Of a DNA stretch of 64,000 nucleotides, positions 31,574-39,791 are shown in pieces. The notes beneath the pieces are model-generated. The model had not been told where the DNA came from. It did not search any database and was given only the letters and a program-made list of their open reading frames with translations. The position numbers were made by a program, and so were the translations under genes. The stretch is taken from positions 124,001-188,000 of the forward strand of contig CAWDPQ010000003.1 in assembly GCA_963804245.1 (NCBI GenBank), in the 5' to 3' direction. The DNA is from CAWDPQ01 sp963804245 (lineage in GTDB: Bacteria; Acidobacteriota; Vicinamibacteria; Vicinamibacterales; 2-12-FULL-66-21). Numbering within the stretch: the stretch's first letter is position 1; every line of letters starts with the position of its first letter.

Positions 31574-32494
31574 ATGCGCGCACGGGTGTTCACGCTGCTG
31601 GCGGTAACGGCGGTCTCCGCTGCCACATTGCAGGCGCAAACGTTCCGCGTCGGTGTGGACCTCGTTCACTTCGGCGTCACCGTCACCGACAAACAGGGAC
31701 AGCCCATCACCGGGCTCACCGAAGAGGACTTCGAAGTCATCGAGCGCGGCAAACCGCAGCGGATCAAGTTCTTTGCCAAGGGCGACACGGCTTTGGCGCC
31801 GCCGCTGCACCTCGGGTTTCTCCTCGACACGAGCGGCAGCATGTCTGCGGACATGAAAGATGTTCGTACCGCGGCCGTCAAGTTCCTCAACAAGAACGAG
31901 CACGCGGTGGACGTCACGCTCGTCGACTTCGACACGGAAGTGCGCGTTGCGCGCTACGACGGGAACGACTACCCACGTCTCATCGAGCGTATCCGCGCCC
32001 GCAAGCCTGACGGCTGGACCGCTTTGTACGATGCCATGGGCGTGTATCTCGATGGCGCCTCGCACGTCGAGGGCCAGAAGGTGCTCGTGGCGTACACAGA
32101 TGGAGGAGATACGCGCAGCTCGTTGAACGCCGGCGAGCTCAGCGACCTGCTGAAGGCATCGGACATCACGATGTACGTGATCGGCTACCTGGAGAATCAG
32201 TCCAGCAGCGTGCGCAACAACGTGCGCATGGAGCTGATGCGCTTCGCGGGCCTCACTGGCGGACAGGCGTTCTTCCCCACCAGCGTCAAAGAGGTCGAGG
32301 GGATGTACGACAAGATCCAGCGCGAAATCGAAGCCCGCTACACGATCGGCTACAGCTCGACCGATGAACGGACGGACGGGGCCTGGCGTCAGGTGGAAGT
32401 GAAGCTCAAACGCGACGACCTCAAGTCGGCCAAGCTACGCACGCGAGCCGGGTATTTTGCTCCGTACCGCGACGGTTCGTCGGTAAAGCGCTGA
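31574..32494 (+). CDS. VWFA-related acidobacterial domain protein
   Basis: About 306 residues: a signal peptide (VFTLLAVTAVSAATLQA), a short beta region typical of the acidobacterial VWFA family (FRVGVDLVHFGVTVTDKQG; PITGLTEEDFEVIERG) and a von Willebrand A domain whose metal-binding MIDAS motif is DTSGSMS with a later TDGGD. The C-terminus carries IGYSSTDERTDGAWRQVEVKL, also typical. These proteins are exported and thought to mediate metal-dependent protein binding; a partner is unknown. The ATG at 31574 follows GGGGGGCGTC, a poor Shine-Dalgarno; an in-frame upstream start at 31562 adds only four residues. The family is a good marker for Acidobacteriota. Confidence 0.9.
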   Translation: MRARVFTLLAVTAVSAATLQAQTFRVGVDLVHFGVTVTDKQGQPITGLTEEDFEVIERGKPQRIKFFAKGDTALAPPLHLGFLLDTSGSMSADMKDVRTAAVKFLNKNEHAVDVTLVDFDTEVRVARYDGNDYPRLIERIRARKPDGWTALYDAMGVYLDGASHVEGQKVLVAYTDGGDTRSSLNAGELSDLLKASDITMYVIGYLENQSSSVRNNVRMELMRFAGLTGGQAFFPTSVKEVEGMYDKIQREIEARYTIGYSSTDERTDGAWRQVEVKLKRDDLKSAKLRTRAGYFAPYRDGSSVKR

Positions 32495-32524
32495 ACCCTC
32501 CCCTCCAGCGGATCTGAGGATGAT

Positions 32525-32666
32525 CTTCCGGCTAAAGCCGGAAGCCACACGATTGGACCTTCGGGCTGAAGCCGGAAGCCGCACGATTGGGTTGGAGATG
32601 GGTGGCTTCCGCCTTTAGGCGGAAGTCTGTGGTACGATCTTCGATCGCCGTCCGCTGAAGGACGGC
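32525..32666. repeat. Cluster of four REP-like palindromes upstream of uvrB
   Basis: Hairpin A, CTTCCGGC-TAAA-GCCGGAAG, is at 32525-32544. Hairpin B at 32559-32578 is a near copy with one mismatch and a TGAA loop. Units A and B are tandem 34-bp repeats sharing the flank CACACGATTGG / CGCACGATTGG. Hairpin C, CTTCCGCC-TTTA-GGCGGAAG, at 32606-32625 is in reverse orientation. Hairpin D, GCCGTCC-GCTGAA-GGACGGC, at 32647-32666 ends 18 bases before the uvrB start. The 190-base gap holds little else; no obvious promoter is visible. Confidence 0.8.
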
Positions 32667-32684
32667 CGCCTTATATCCATCTCC

Positions 32685-34694
32685 GTGGCATCCAAATACG
32701 ACCGGTTCAAGCTGGTTACCGATTTCGAGCTGCGCGGCGACCAGGCGCGCGCCATCGACGAGCTGGTCGAGGGGCTGAACCGCGGCGACAAAGCCCAGGT
32801 CTTGCTTGGCGTCACGGGGTCCGGCAAGACCTTCACCATGGCCCAGTGCATCGCCCGGGTCAACCGGCCGACGCTGGTCATGGCCCACAACAAGACGCTG
32901 GCGGCGCAGCTCTATCAGGAATTCCGGCGATTTTTTCCGGAGAACGCCGTCGAATACTTCGTCAGCTACTACGACTACTACCAGCCTGAGGCCTACGTTC
33001 CGACGACGGATTCGTACATCGAGAAGGAAGCGACCATCAACGATGAGATCGACCGCATGCGCCTGTCGGCTACCCGGTCGCTCTTCGAGCGCCGGGACGT
33101 CATCATCGTCGCCAGCGTCTCATGTATTTACGGCCTGGGATCGCCCGAGGCGTACTACGGCATGATGCTGCCGCTCGAGCGCGGTCAGCGCATCGAGCGG
33201 GAGCAGATCCTGCGCAAGCTGGTGGAAATCCAGTACGAGCGGAACGACCACGACTTCAACCGCGGCGTCTTCCGGGTGCGCGGCGACATCGTCGAGGTCT
33301 ACCCGTCGTATGAGGATCAGGCGCTCCGAATCGAGCTGTTCGGCGATGAGGTCGACGAGCTGGTGTCGTTCGACCCGCTGACCGGCAAGAACATTCGCCG
33401 TCACGACAAGGTGGCCATCTACCCGAAGACGCACTTCGTCACCTCGCGCGACAAGACCAAGATGGCCGTGGAGAGCATCAAGGTTGAACTGGCCTGGTAT
33501 CGCGGCAAGCTGGAGTCGGAGGGCAAGGTCCTCGAAGCCCACCGCCTGCACCAGCGGACGATGTTCGATCTCGAGATGATCAAGGAGATCGGGTATTGCC
33601 ACGGCATCGAGAACTACGCCCGGCACCTGACCGGCCGTCAGCCTGGCGAGCCGCCGCCGACGCTGCTCGACTACCTGCCGGCCGACGCGCTGACCATCGT
33701 CGACGAGAGCCATCAGACCGTGCCCCAGGTCCGCGGCATGTATCACGGCGACCGCTCGCGCAAGGAAGTCCTGGTCGCCTATGGGTTCCGCCTGCCGTCG
33801 GCGCTCGACAATCGGCCGCTCAATTTCGAGGAATGGGAGTCGCGCGTCAGCCAGCAGGTGTTCGTCTCCGCCACACCTGGTCCGTACGAGCTGCGTGGCT
33901 CTGGAGGTGCTGTCGTCGAGCAGATCATCCGTCCGACCGGGCTGGTCGATCCCGTCATCGAGGTGCGTCCGGTGCGAGGGCAGGTGGACGACCTGCTGTC
34001 GGAGATTCGCCTGCGCGCTGCCGCACGTGAGCGCGTGCTGGTGACCACGCTGACGAAACGGATGGCGGAGGACCTCACCCAGTACTATCAGGAGCTCGGA
34101 GTGAAGGTCCGCTATCTGCATTCCGACATCGATACGCTCGAGCGTATTCAGATCCTCCGCGATCTGCGAAAAGGGGAATTCGACGTTCTCGTGGGCATCA
34201 ACCTGCTACGGGAAGGTCTCGACTTGCCGGAGGTCTCACTCGTGGCGATCCTCGACGCGGACAAGGAAGGATTCCTGCGCTCGGGCGGCTCGTTGATTCA
34301 GACCGTCGGCCGCGCAGCGAGGAATGTGAACGGCCGCGCGATCATGTACGCGGACCACATGACCGATTCGATGCGGCTGGCCATTGGAGAGACCGACCGC
34401 CGCAGGAAGATTCAGGAGGCGTACAACGCGGAGCATGGCATCACGCCGGCATCCATCGTGAAGAGCATCGATGAGGTGATGACGAGCATCTACGAGCGCG
34501 ACTACGTGACCGTTGGCGCCGACGATCGGGAACCCTTCCGTACCCATGCGGAGCTCGAGGCGCACGTCGCCGAACTGCAGATGCAGATGAAGGCAGCCGC
34601 CGCGAATCTGGAGTTCGAGAAGGCGGCGAAGCTGCGCGATCGTATCAAGCAGCTGAAGACGCGCGAGCTTGGGCTGGCGGGAAGCCGCGGGTGA
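32685..34694 (+). CDS. uvrB: Excinuclease ABC subunit B (UvrB)
   Basis: Damage-verifying helicase-like subunit of nucleotide excision repair. The 669 residues are normal: Walker A GVTGSGKTFTMAQ, the beta-hairpin block YYDYYQPEAYVP that inserts between DNA strands, DESHQT, helicase motifs in the second RecA-like domain (GINLLREGLDLPEVSLVAI; QTVGRAARN) and the C-terminal UVR domain (LEFEKAAKLRDRIKQLK) that contacts UvrC. The GTG at 32685 gives the usual start (ASKYDRFKLVTDF). No clear Shine-Dalgarno precedes it; a palindromic repeat is just upstream. It overlaps the next ATG by one base. Confidence 0.97.
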   Translation: MASKYDRFKLVTDFELRGDQARAIDELVEGLNRGDKAQVLLGVTGSGKTFTMAQCIARVNRPTLVMAHNKTLAAQLYQEFRRFFPENAVEYFVSYYDYYQPEAYVPTTDSYIEKEATINDEIDRMRLSATRSLFERRDVIIVASVSCIYGLGSPEAYYGMMLPLERGQRIEREQILRKLVEIQYERNDHDFNRGVFRVRGDIVEVYPSYEDQALRIELFGDEVDELVSFDPLTGKNIRRHDKVAIYPKTHFVTSRDKTKMAVESIKVELAWYRGKLESEGKVLEAHRLHQRTMFDLEMIKEIGYCHGIENYARHLTGRQPGEPPPTLLDYLPADALTIVDESHQTVPQVRGMYHGDRSRKEVLVAYGFRLPSALDNRPLNFEEWESRVSQQVFVSATPGPYELRGSGGAVVEQIIRPTGLVDPVIEVRPVRGQVDDLLSEIRLRAAARERVLVTTLTKRMAEDLTQYYQELGVKVRYLHSDIDTLERIQILRDLRKGEFDVLVGINLLREGLDLPEVSLVAILDADKEGFLRSGGSLIQTVGRAARNVNGRAIMYADHMTDSMRLAIGETDRRRKIQEAYNAEHGITPASIVKSIDEVMTSIYERDYVTVGADDREPFRTHAELEAHVAELQMQMKAAAANLEFEKAAKLRDRIKQLKTRELGLAGSRG

Positions 34695-35464
34695 TGGCGT
34701 CTCCAGTCGACTGGGCCAAAGCGGCGCTTCTCGAGGTTCAGGAATTCATCGCGATGATCTCGCAGACGGGCCGCGCGCTGGTCACCCGGCCGTATTATTT
34801 CCGCGACATCGTCGAGCAGTTCGACCAGATTGGCGTCGGGTCGATGACCGTCGTGCTGCTCACCGGCATGTTCACCGGCATGGTGCTCGCGCTGCAGTCC
34901 GGCCTGACGCTCGATCAATTCGGCGCTCGCTCGATGGTCGGCCGGCTGGTGAGTGCGTCCATGGTGAAAGAGCTCGGACCGGTGCTGACGGCGCTGATGG
35001 TTACTGGCCGCGTGGGTTCGGGCATCGCCGCCGAGCTGGGCTCGATGATGGTGACCGATCAGATCGCGGCGCTTCGTGCGCTCGGCACCGATCCCGTTCG
35101 CAAGCTGGTGCTCCCGCGCGTGCTCGCCGGCCTGATCATGGTGCCGCTGCTGACGTGCATTTCAGTCTTCGTTGGCCTCCTGGGTGCCTGGCTGATCACC
35201 GTCACGCAGCTCAAAGTGGCATCGAGCGTGTACTGGAACTCAGTGGTGATGGGGCTCTACATCCAGGATGTCTGGATGGGCCTCATCAAGCCGTTCTTTC
35301 TGGGATTCGTCATCGTCACGATTGGGTGCCACGTCGGCCTGCGCACGCGGGGTGGCACGCAGGGCGTCGGGCGTTCGACGACCAACGCCGTGGTCGCAGG
35401 GTCAGTGGCTGTCCTCGTGGTGAACTTCCTCGTCACGAAGCTCCTCATCGTGCTGATGTACTGA
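34694..35464 (+). CDS. mlaE: MlaE-like ABC transporter permease
   Basis: MlaE/YrbE-type inner-membrane permease, about 256 residues with five to six hydrophobic segments and the conserved block VKELGPVLTALMVTGRVGSGIAAELGSM written in the middle of the chain (about residues 93-120). It forms the membrane part of an ABC system moving phospholipids between the inner and outer membranes. The ATG at 34694 overlaps the uvrB stop; the stop overlaps the ATPase start in TGATG. The next two genes encode the ATPase and the MCE substrate-binding protein, so this is an Mla-like operon. MlaB and MlaC partners are not present next to it. Confidence 0.93.
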   Translation: MASPVDWAKAALLEVQEFIAMISQTGRALVTRPYYFRDIVEQFDQIGVGSMTVVLLTGMFTGMVLALQSGLTLDQFGARSMVGRLVSASMVKELGPVLTALMVTGRVGSGIAAELGSMMVTDQIAALRALGTDPVRKLVLPRVLAGLIMVPLLTCISVFVGLLGAWLITVTQLKVASSVYWNSVVMGLYIQDVWMGLIKPFFLGFVIVTIGCHVGLRTRGGTQGVGRSTTNAVVAGSVAVLVVNFLVTKLLIVLMY

Positions 35465-36318
35465 TGGTCATTGAACGCGGCCCCCGTTCGGCGCTCCTGG
35501 AGGAGGCCCTCGCGTTCGGCGGACCCATTGTCGTCTTCGACAAGGTGTCGCTCGCGTTCGATGAGAAGGTCATCCTCCATGAGATCAGCTTCACGTTGAA
35601 GACTGCGCACACGAAGATCATCCTGGGGGCCAGCGGGGCCGGCAAGTCCACGGTCCTTCGGCTGATCCTGGGCCTGCTGAAGCCCGATAGCGGCTGTATT
35701 TTCGTGAACGGCGAGCGCGTGGACAACATGACCGAGGATCAGATGATGCAGGTGCGCGCGGACCTCGGTATGGTGTTTCAGGAGGGGGCGCTCTTCGACT
35801 CGCTGAGCGTGCGCGAGAACGTCGGCTACAAGCTGTTCGAGGAGTCGCGTGTCCCCTTCGACGTCGCCAACCGGCGGGTCGAGGAGGTGCTCGGGTTCGT
35901 GGGTCTGGCCGAGTACATCGATCGGAAACCGTCGGAGCTTTCGGGCGGGCAGCGTCGTCGCGTGGCCATCGCGCGCGCGATGGCGGCCAAGCCGCGTATC
36001 CTGCTCTACGACGAGCCGACTACCGGCCTCGACCCGATTACGGCGGTGACGATCGACGACGAGATCATCAAGCTGCGTGATCTGGAGTCGGTCAGCTCGA
36101 TCGTCGTGACCCACCAGCTGCGCGATGCGTTCTACGTTGCTGAGCACACGGCGTCACTCGACAACGGGAAACTGCGGTTCGCCCGCGCCACGGCCGACAA
36201 GGCCGACGAAGCCGAATTCATCATGTTGAAAGACGGTCGCATTTCGTTCGAAGGTAATGCCTCGGAGTTGCGTGCCGCAGCCGCGGCCGATCCGTACATT
36301 GCCTCGTTTTTGTCCTGA
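35464..36318 (+). CDS. mlaF: MlaF-like ABC transporter ATP-binding protein
   Basis: Cytoplasmic ATPase of the lipid transporter, 284 residues. Walker A GASGAGKST, Q-loop VFQEGALFDSLS, ABC signature LSGGQRRRVAIARA, Walker B ILLYDEPTTGLDP and the switch His in VVTHQL are all present. The ALFDSLSVRENV wording is typical of Mla/Ttg2A ATPases. About 30 extra residues follow the switch region and end in the usual C-terminal extension. The ATG at 35464 shares a base with the permease stop. Confidence 0.95.
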   Translation: MVIERGPRSALLEEALAFGGPIVVFDKVSLAFDEKVILHEISFTLKTAHTKIILGASGAGKSTVLRLILGLLKPDSGCIFVNGERVDNMTEDQMMQVRADLGMVFQEGALFDSLSVRENVGYKLFEESRVPFDVANRRVEEVLGFVGLAEYIDRKPSELSGGQRRRVAIARAMAAKPRILLYDEPTTGLDPITAVTIDDEIIKLRDLESVSSIVVTHQLRDAFYVAEHTASLDNGKLRFARATADKADEAEFIMLKDGRISFEGNASELRAAAAADPYIASFLS

Positions 36319-36325
36319 GAAACCT

Positions 36326-37366
36326 ATGCCGAGGACGCGTTCGCTCGCCTGGTCGGAACTCAAGATTGGCATCCTTGCCGTCACTGCCGTGGTGCTCGCG
36401 GCGATGCTGATCCTTGCCGTTGGCGGTCAGGGGGGATTTGCCTGGCAGCGCTACGAGCTCAAGACGAAATTTGCCGACGTGAAGGGGCTGAAGAGCGGTG
36501 CGGTGGTGCGCGTGGCGGGCGTCGAAGTGGGTAAGGTCACGGACGTCGGCCTCGTCGGCTCCGAAGTCGAGGTCACGCTCGAGGTGAACGAGGAGAACCA
36601 GCAGCGCATCACCACTGAATCGCGCGCGTCCATCGGCTCGCTCAGCCTGCTCGGTGAGCCGGTCATCGACATCACTCCGTCGACGCAGGGCACGCCGCTC
36701 AAGGATGGCGAATTCCTCCCTGCCGGCCGGGCGGCCGGACAGTTGTCGGACGTTGCCGTGAGCGCCACGCAATCGCTCGAACAGCTCGCCGGGATACTCA
36801 GCGACATCCGCGCCGGCAAGGGGACGGTGGGGAAGCTGTTCACCGACGACGCGGTCTACAAGGAGGTACAGGGTCTGGTGGCGTCTGCTGAGATCGTGGC
36901 TGGCAATCTGAGTCGCGGAGAGGGCACCCTGGGGATGCTTATTCGCGATCCCGCGGCCTACCGCAGTTTCAACGCGGCTCTCGCCGATCTTCAGACGATG
37001 ACCCGGCGCGTCAACGCCGGCGAGGGGAGCCTCGGCCGGCTGCTCAACGATGATGCGCTGGCGCGCTCGCTGACGTCCGCAAGCGGCAATGTCGACCAGA
37101 TCACGGCGCGCTTGAACAAAGGCGAGGGCACCGCCGGAAAGTTTTTGACCGACAAGGAGCTTTACGAGCGTTTCAACTCGCTCGCGGGGCGCATCGACAA
37201 GCTGACCGCCAACCTCGAGAAAGGCCAGGGTACGGTGGGTCAACTGCTGCAAGACAAGCAGTTATATGAGAACATTAATGCCGCTGCGAATGAGCTGCGT
37301 CAGCTCATTGGCGAGATTCGCAAGGATCCGAAAAAATACCTGAACGTCCGCGTCAGCATTTTCTGA
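36326..37366 (+). CDS. MCE (MlaD-type) lipid-binding protein with five 34-residue repeats
   Basis: About 346 residues. An N-terminal membrane anchor (KIGILAVTAVVLAAMLILAVG) is followed by one MCE domain (about 38-115; VKGLKSGAVVRVAGVEVGKV). After a linker come five consecutive repeats of exactly 34 residues (about residues 164-333), each opening with G-x-G-[TS]-x-G-x-[LF]-x-x-D. The protein ends with DPKKYLNVRVSIF. MCE proteins form hexamers bridging the periplasm in phospholipid transport; the repeats are predicted helical and may lengthen that bridge (inference). The ATG at 36326 is right after the ATPase stop. Confidence 0.9.
   Translation: MPRTRSLAWSELKIGILAVTAVVLAAMLILAVGGQGGFAWQRYELKTKFADVKGLKSGAVVRVAGVEVGKVTDVGLVGSEVEVTLEVNEENQQRITTESRASIGSLSLLGEPVIDITPSTQGTPLKDGEFLPAGRAAGQLSDVAVSATQSLEQLAGILSDIRAGKGTVGKLFTDDAVYKEVQGLVASAEIVAGNLSRGEGTLGMLIRDPAAYRSFNAALADLQTMTRRVNAGEGSLGRLLNDDALARSLTSASGNVDQITARLNKGEGTAGKFLTDKELYERFNSLAGRIDKLTANLEKGQGTVGQLLQDKQLYENINAAANELRQLIGEIRKDPKKYLNVRVSIF
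36815..37324 (+). repeat. Five tandem 102-bp units coding 34-residue repeats
   Basis: Units start at 36815, 36917, 37019, 37121 and 37223 and end at 37324. The leading words are GKGTVGKLFTDD, GEGTLGMLIRDP, GEGSLGRLLNDD, GEGTAGKFLTDK and GQGTVGQLLQDK. DNA identity between units is modest, so these are old protein repeats rather than a recent tandem duplication. Confidence 0.85.
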
Positions 37367-37398
37367 ACGAGCCGCAGGGTGCGGACAAGGAGAGCGTT

Positions 37399-37644
37399 AT
37401 GAGGGATGACAGCGGTGCTGCGGGAACCGTGATCGTGGCATTTGTCCTCGGCGCAATCACCGGGGCGGCGGCCGCGCTGCTGATGGCTCCCGCGACCGGC
37501 GAAGAGACTCGGCGCAAGCTGGGCGAGCGCGCCCGCGAGGGCAAGAGCACGTTCTCGTCAGCGGTCGAGCGCGGGCGCGAAGCGTACCAGCAGGCAAGAA
37601 CCAGCGGGAGCACCGCTGTTCCGAGGCCCGGGGAGACACTGTGA
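37399..37644 (+). CDS. YtxH-like small membrane protein
   Basis: 81 residues with one N-terminal membrane helix containing small residues (VIVAFVLGAITGAAAALLMAP) followed by TGEETRRKLGERAREGK, the pattern of YtxH-domain proteins. Their role is unknown; some are stress-linked. GGAG lies eight bases before the ATG (AAGGAGAGCGTTATG). It is followed by a second small membrane protein whose GTG overlaps this stop, and preceded by the Mla-like operon, so it may be an envelope accessory. Confidence 0.8.
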   Translation: MRDDSGAAGTVIVAFVLGAITGAAAALLMAPATGEETRRKLGERAREGKSTFSSAVERGREAYQQARTSGSTAVPRPGETL

Positions 37645-38066
37645 CCGACTGGAACGACCTGTTCCTGGGCACGATTGCCGTTGCCACGCTGCTGATGGCG
37701 CTGGCCCAGGTGGGCGCCATGGTCGTCGCGGCACGGTTCGCCCGCCAGGCGCAGCAAACGCTGGTCACCGTGCACGAAGAGATCCGGCCGTTGCTGGCGA
37801 AGGCGAGCGCCGTCGCCGACGAAGCCGCTCGGACTGCGGCGCTGGCGTCCGCTCAGGTTCAGAAGATCGACAGTTTGGTAACCGACCTCTCGCAGCGGGT
37901 GGACGAAACCGCCACGGTCCTCCAGCGCGCCATCGTGACACCGGCCCGTCAGGGGGTTGCACTTTTGGCCGCCGTCAAGGCCGGTCTGGCGGCCTTGCGC
38001 GGCATCGGCGACCTCCGCCGCAGCTCCTCCCGGTCGGAAGAAGAGGATCCCCTTTTCATCGGCTAG
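37641..38066 (+). CDS. DUF948-like membrane protein
   Basis: 141 residues: an N-terminal transmembrane helix (IAVATLLMALAQVGAMVVAARFA), then a long predicted coiled-coil helix with heptad-like spacing and a basic/acidic tail (RRSSSRSEEEDPLFIG). This matches DUF948-type proteins, often encoded next to YtxH proteins. The GTG at 37641 overlaps the previous stop (GTGA). No enzyme motif is present; function is unknown. Confidence 0.75.
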   Translation: MTDWNDLFLGTIAVATLLMALAQVGAMVVAARFARQAQQTLVTVHEEIRPLLAKASAVADEAARTAALASAQVQKIDSLVTDLSQRVDETATVLQRAIVTPARQGVALLAAVKAGLAALRGIGDLRRSSSRSEEEDPLFIG

Positions 38067-38111
38067 CTCGGCGTGATAGAACGGGTCTCCCGAATTATCC
38101 CGAGGAGCCCT

Positions 38112-38681
38112 ATGTCCTTCGCATGCGCCCGTTTTGCCCGCATGGCATGGTTGCCCGTCGCCTGCGGCGTCCTCGCGCTCTCCCTTGCGGCGCCCGCAAC
38201 CGCCCAGGAATCCAAGTCTTCGGTCGCGGCCAAGGAGCTGGGCGACGTTCTCGATCGCCTCAAGCTCGATAGTATCGCTGCCGCCGATCCTGGCGACCCC
38301 GGTACCTATGTGGCGGCCCTGTACTTCCCAGGCGCGCAGATGCTCGTCGTCTCAGCGAAGTATTCCGCCCCGTCGCTGCTGAACGACAAGCTCACGAAAA
38401 AGGACTTCCGCGACGTCTACATCGATCTGAGCTCCGCCTCGATCGCCGCGACGAAGGTCTTCATCATGGACCAGGCGGCCAACGGTCTCGTCTTCAAACC
38501 TGACAGCGATCAGCCCGCCGACAGCTGGGAGCACGGTAAGACGACGACTTCATTCGATGGTGATTGGAAGAAGGCGAAAATCACCGAAGAGGAGTACACG
38601 AAGGCGTTCAGCGCGGCGGATACCCGTTACGCGCAGATCCTGTCATTGCTGGCGGCACAGGCCAAGAAGTCGGGATCGTAA
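38112..38681 (+). CDS. Exported hypothetical protein
   Basis: About 189 residues from the ATG at 38112 with GAGGAG close upstream. It has a classical signal peptide (MAWLPVACGVLALSLAAPATAQE), then a compact soluble domain with YVAALYFPGAQMLVVSAKYSAP, KDFRDVYIDLSS and a charged C-terminus (WKKAKITEEEYTKAF). No family is recognised. The product is predicted periplasmic. It follows the Mla/YtxH group and precedes the tRNA on the other strand. Confidence 0.7.
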   Translation: MSFACARFARMAWLPVACGVLALSLAAPATAQESKSSVAAKELGDVLDRLKLDSIAAADPGDPGTYVAALYFPGAQMLVVSAKYSAPSLLNDKLTKKDFRDVYIDLSSASIAATKVFIMDQAANGLVFKPDSDQPADSWEHGKTTTSFDGDWKKAKITEEEYTKAFSAADTRYAQILSLLAAQAKKSGS

Positions 38682-38770
38682 TCCACGTTCGTTGCCGTCG
38701 GTCCGCGACAACCTTTGCGGTGGTTGGGAGTCCGCCACCGCGCGCCTGCGGCGCGCTTCGGCGAGATAAT

Positions 38771-38805
38771 TTTCGCGTGGCCGTCAAGTAACGAGCCACG
38801 CGAAA
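38771..38805. terminator. Strong hairpin downstream of tRNA-Val and the exported-protein gene
   Basis: A perfect 11-bp stem, TTTCGCGTGGC (38771-38781) and GCCACGCGAAA (38795-38805), with a 13-base loop. It lies five bases past the 3' end of the minus-strand tRNA and about 90 bases past the plus-strand gene, so it could end both transcripts. No strong T run is present on either strand, so it may work as a processing or stability element instead. Confidence 0.45.
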
Positions 38806-38810
38806 GTTAG

Positions 38811-38882
38811 TGGGCGCTGATGGATTCGAACCATCGACCCCCGCCGTGTGAAGGCGATGCTCTACCACTGAGCCAAGCGCCC
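38811..38882 (-). tRNA. tRNA-Val (anticodon CAC)
   Basis: The minus strand folds into a complete 72-base cloverleaf. The acceptor GGGCGCT pairs with AGCGCCC. The D arm is GCTC-AGTGGTA-GAGC, the anticodon arm TCGCC-TTCACAC-GGCGG with anticodon CAC, and the T arm GATGG-TTCGAAT-CCATC. The discriminator is A and no CCA is encoded. The anticodon reads valine codon GUG. Confidence 0.93.
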
Positions 38883-38916
38883 AACCCGTTTGAACAACCG
38901 ATTTTACCGGTACTTC

Positions 38917-39762
38917 CTACTTGCGCCTCTCCGGCAGCCGGCGTTCTGACGGGCCGTCGTAGACGTGGTCCTTCGGATCGATCTGCCGCATCGGCTGCTG
39001 ACGCGCGCGCTCTTCTTCGGCGTGCGCCGCGATCCCGGGTACGCGGGAGATGATGAAGAGCGCGTTGGCGACCGTCGGCGGAATCCCGATGTCGCCGCAG
39101 ACCGCGGCAATTGCGCCATCGATATTTACCGGCAAAGCCTCGGTTTCTGGCTTTTCGTGCAGCACGTTCTCTACTGCACGAATCATCTGGATGTGCTCGG
39201 CCTCCGCCTCCAGTTCGAGCGCCATCTGAAACAACCGGGCGGCGCGGGGGTCCCTCGTATGGAACCGGTGGCCGAATCCCGGCGGGATTTCCTCCGCCTC
39301 GACACAACGCTGGACGATCTGCTCGGCGGCGCTGCGATAGGACGCGCCCTTTCGCACCAGTTCGAGTCCGGTATCCAGGAACTGCATGCAGCTTTCGATG
39401 TCGCCGCCGTGGTATTTGCCGAAGCCGAGTATCCCTGCGGCTACGCACGCACGCAAGGCCGCGCCGGTCGTGGCCGTATTGCGCGCTGCCAGCGTCGAAG
39501 GCGGGGTGGCCCCATGGTCGATGAACGACACCAGCACCGCCTCCATCAGCCGGCCGAGAGCAGGCGACGGAACTTCCCCCATCAGCAGCAAATAGATCGC
39601 TTCGCCGAACGTCAGGCGACCCATGATCTCGTCGAGCGGATAGCCGCGCAGGATGATCTTGTTGGGCTCGATCCGCGTGAGCGCAGTACGCCACCGTTCA
39701 TCGTTCGTTCGACGCTGGGTGCGGCGGTCTTCTGTCATGCTCTTCTCGCGCGTCTGCGACAT
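38917..39762 (-). CDS. Citrate synthase family protein, citryl-CoA lyase-like
   Basis: 281 residues, about 100 shorter than true citrate synthase. Family marks are IILRGYPLDEIMGRLTFGEA, the catalytic-type His block GFGHRFHTRDPRAARLF and VNIDGAIAAVCGDIGIP followed by a FIISRVPGIAAHA segment. Short stand-alone proteins of this kind are usually named citryl-CoA lyase (citryl-CoA to acetyl-CoA and oxaloacetate), but the reaction is not proven by sequence. The ATG at 39762 is used; an ATG at 39738 is possible. It follows upp on the same strand after 29 bases and is itself followed by tRNA-Val. Confidence 0.8.
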   Translation of the reverse strand: MSQTREKSMTEDRRTQRRTNDERWRTALTRIEPNKIILRGYPLDEIMGRLTFGEAIYLLLMGEVPSPALGRLMEAVLVSFIDHGATPPSTLAARNTATTGAALRACVAAGILGFGKYHGGDIESCMQFLDTGLELVRKGASYRSAAEQIVQRCVEAEEIPPGFGHRFHTRDPRAARLFQMALELEAEAEHIQMIRAVENVLHEKPETEALPVNIDGAIAAVCGDIGIPPTVANALFIISRVPGIAAHAEEERARQQPMRQIDPKDHVYDGPSERRLPERRK

Positions 39763-39791
39763 GCTGGTGATGCCCCGGGCCGGCGCCTCGT

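Noticed and set aside
38811..38882. tRNA-Val as an integration site for a genomic island
   Set aside because: No integrase, no direct repeat of the tRNA 3' end and ordinary genes on both sides.
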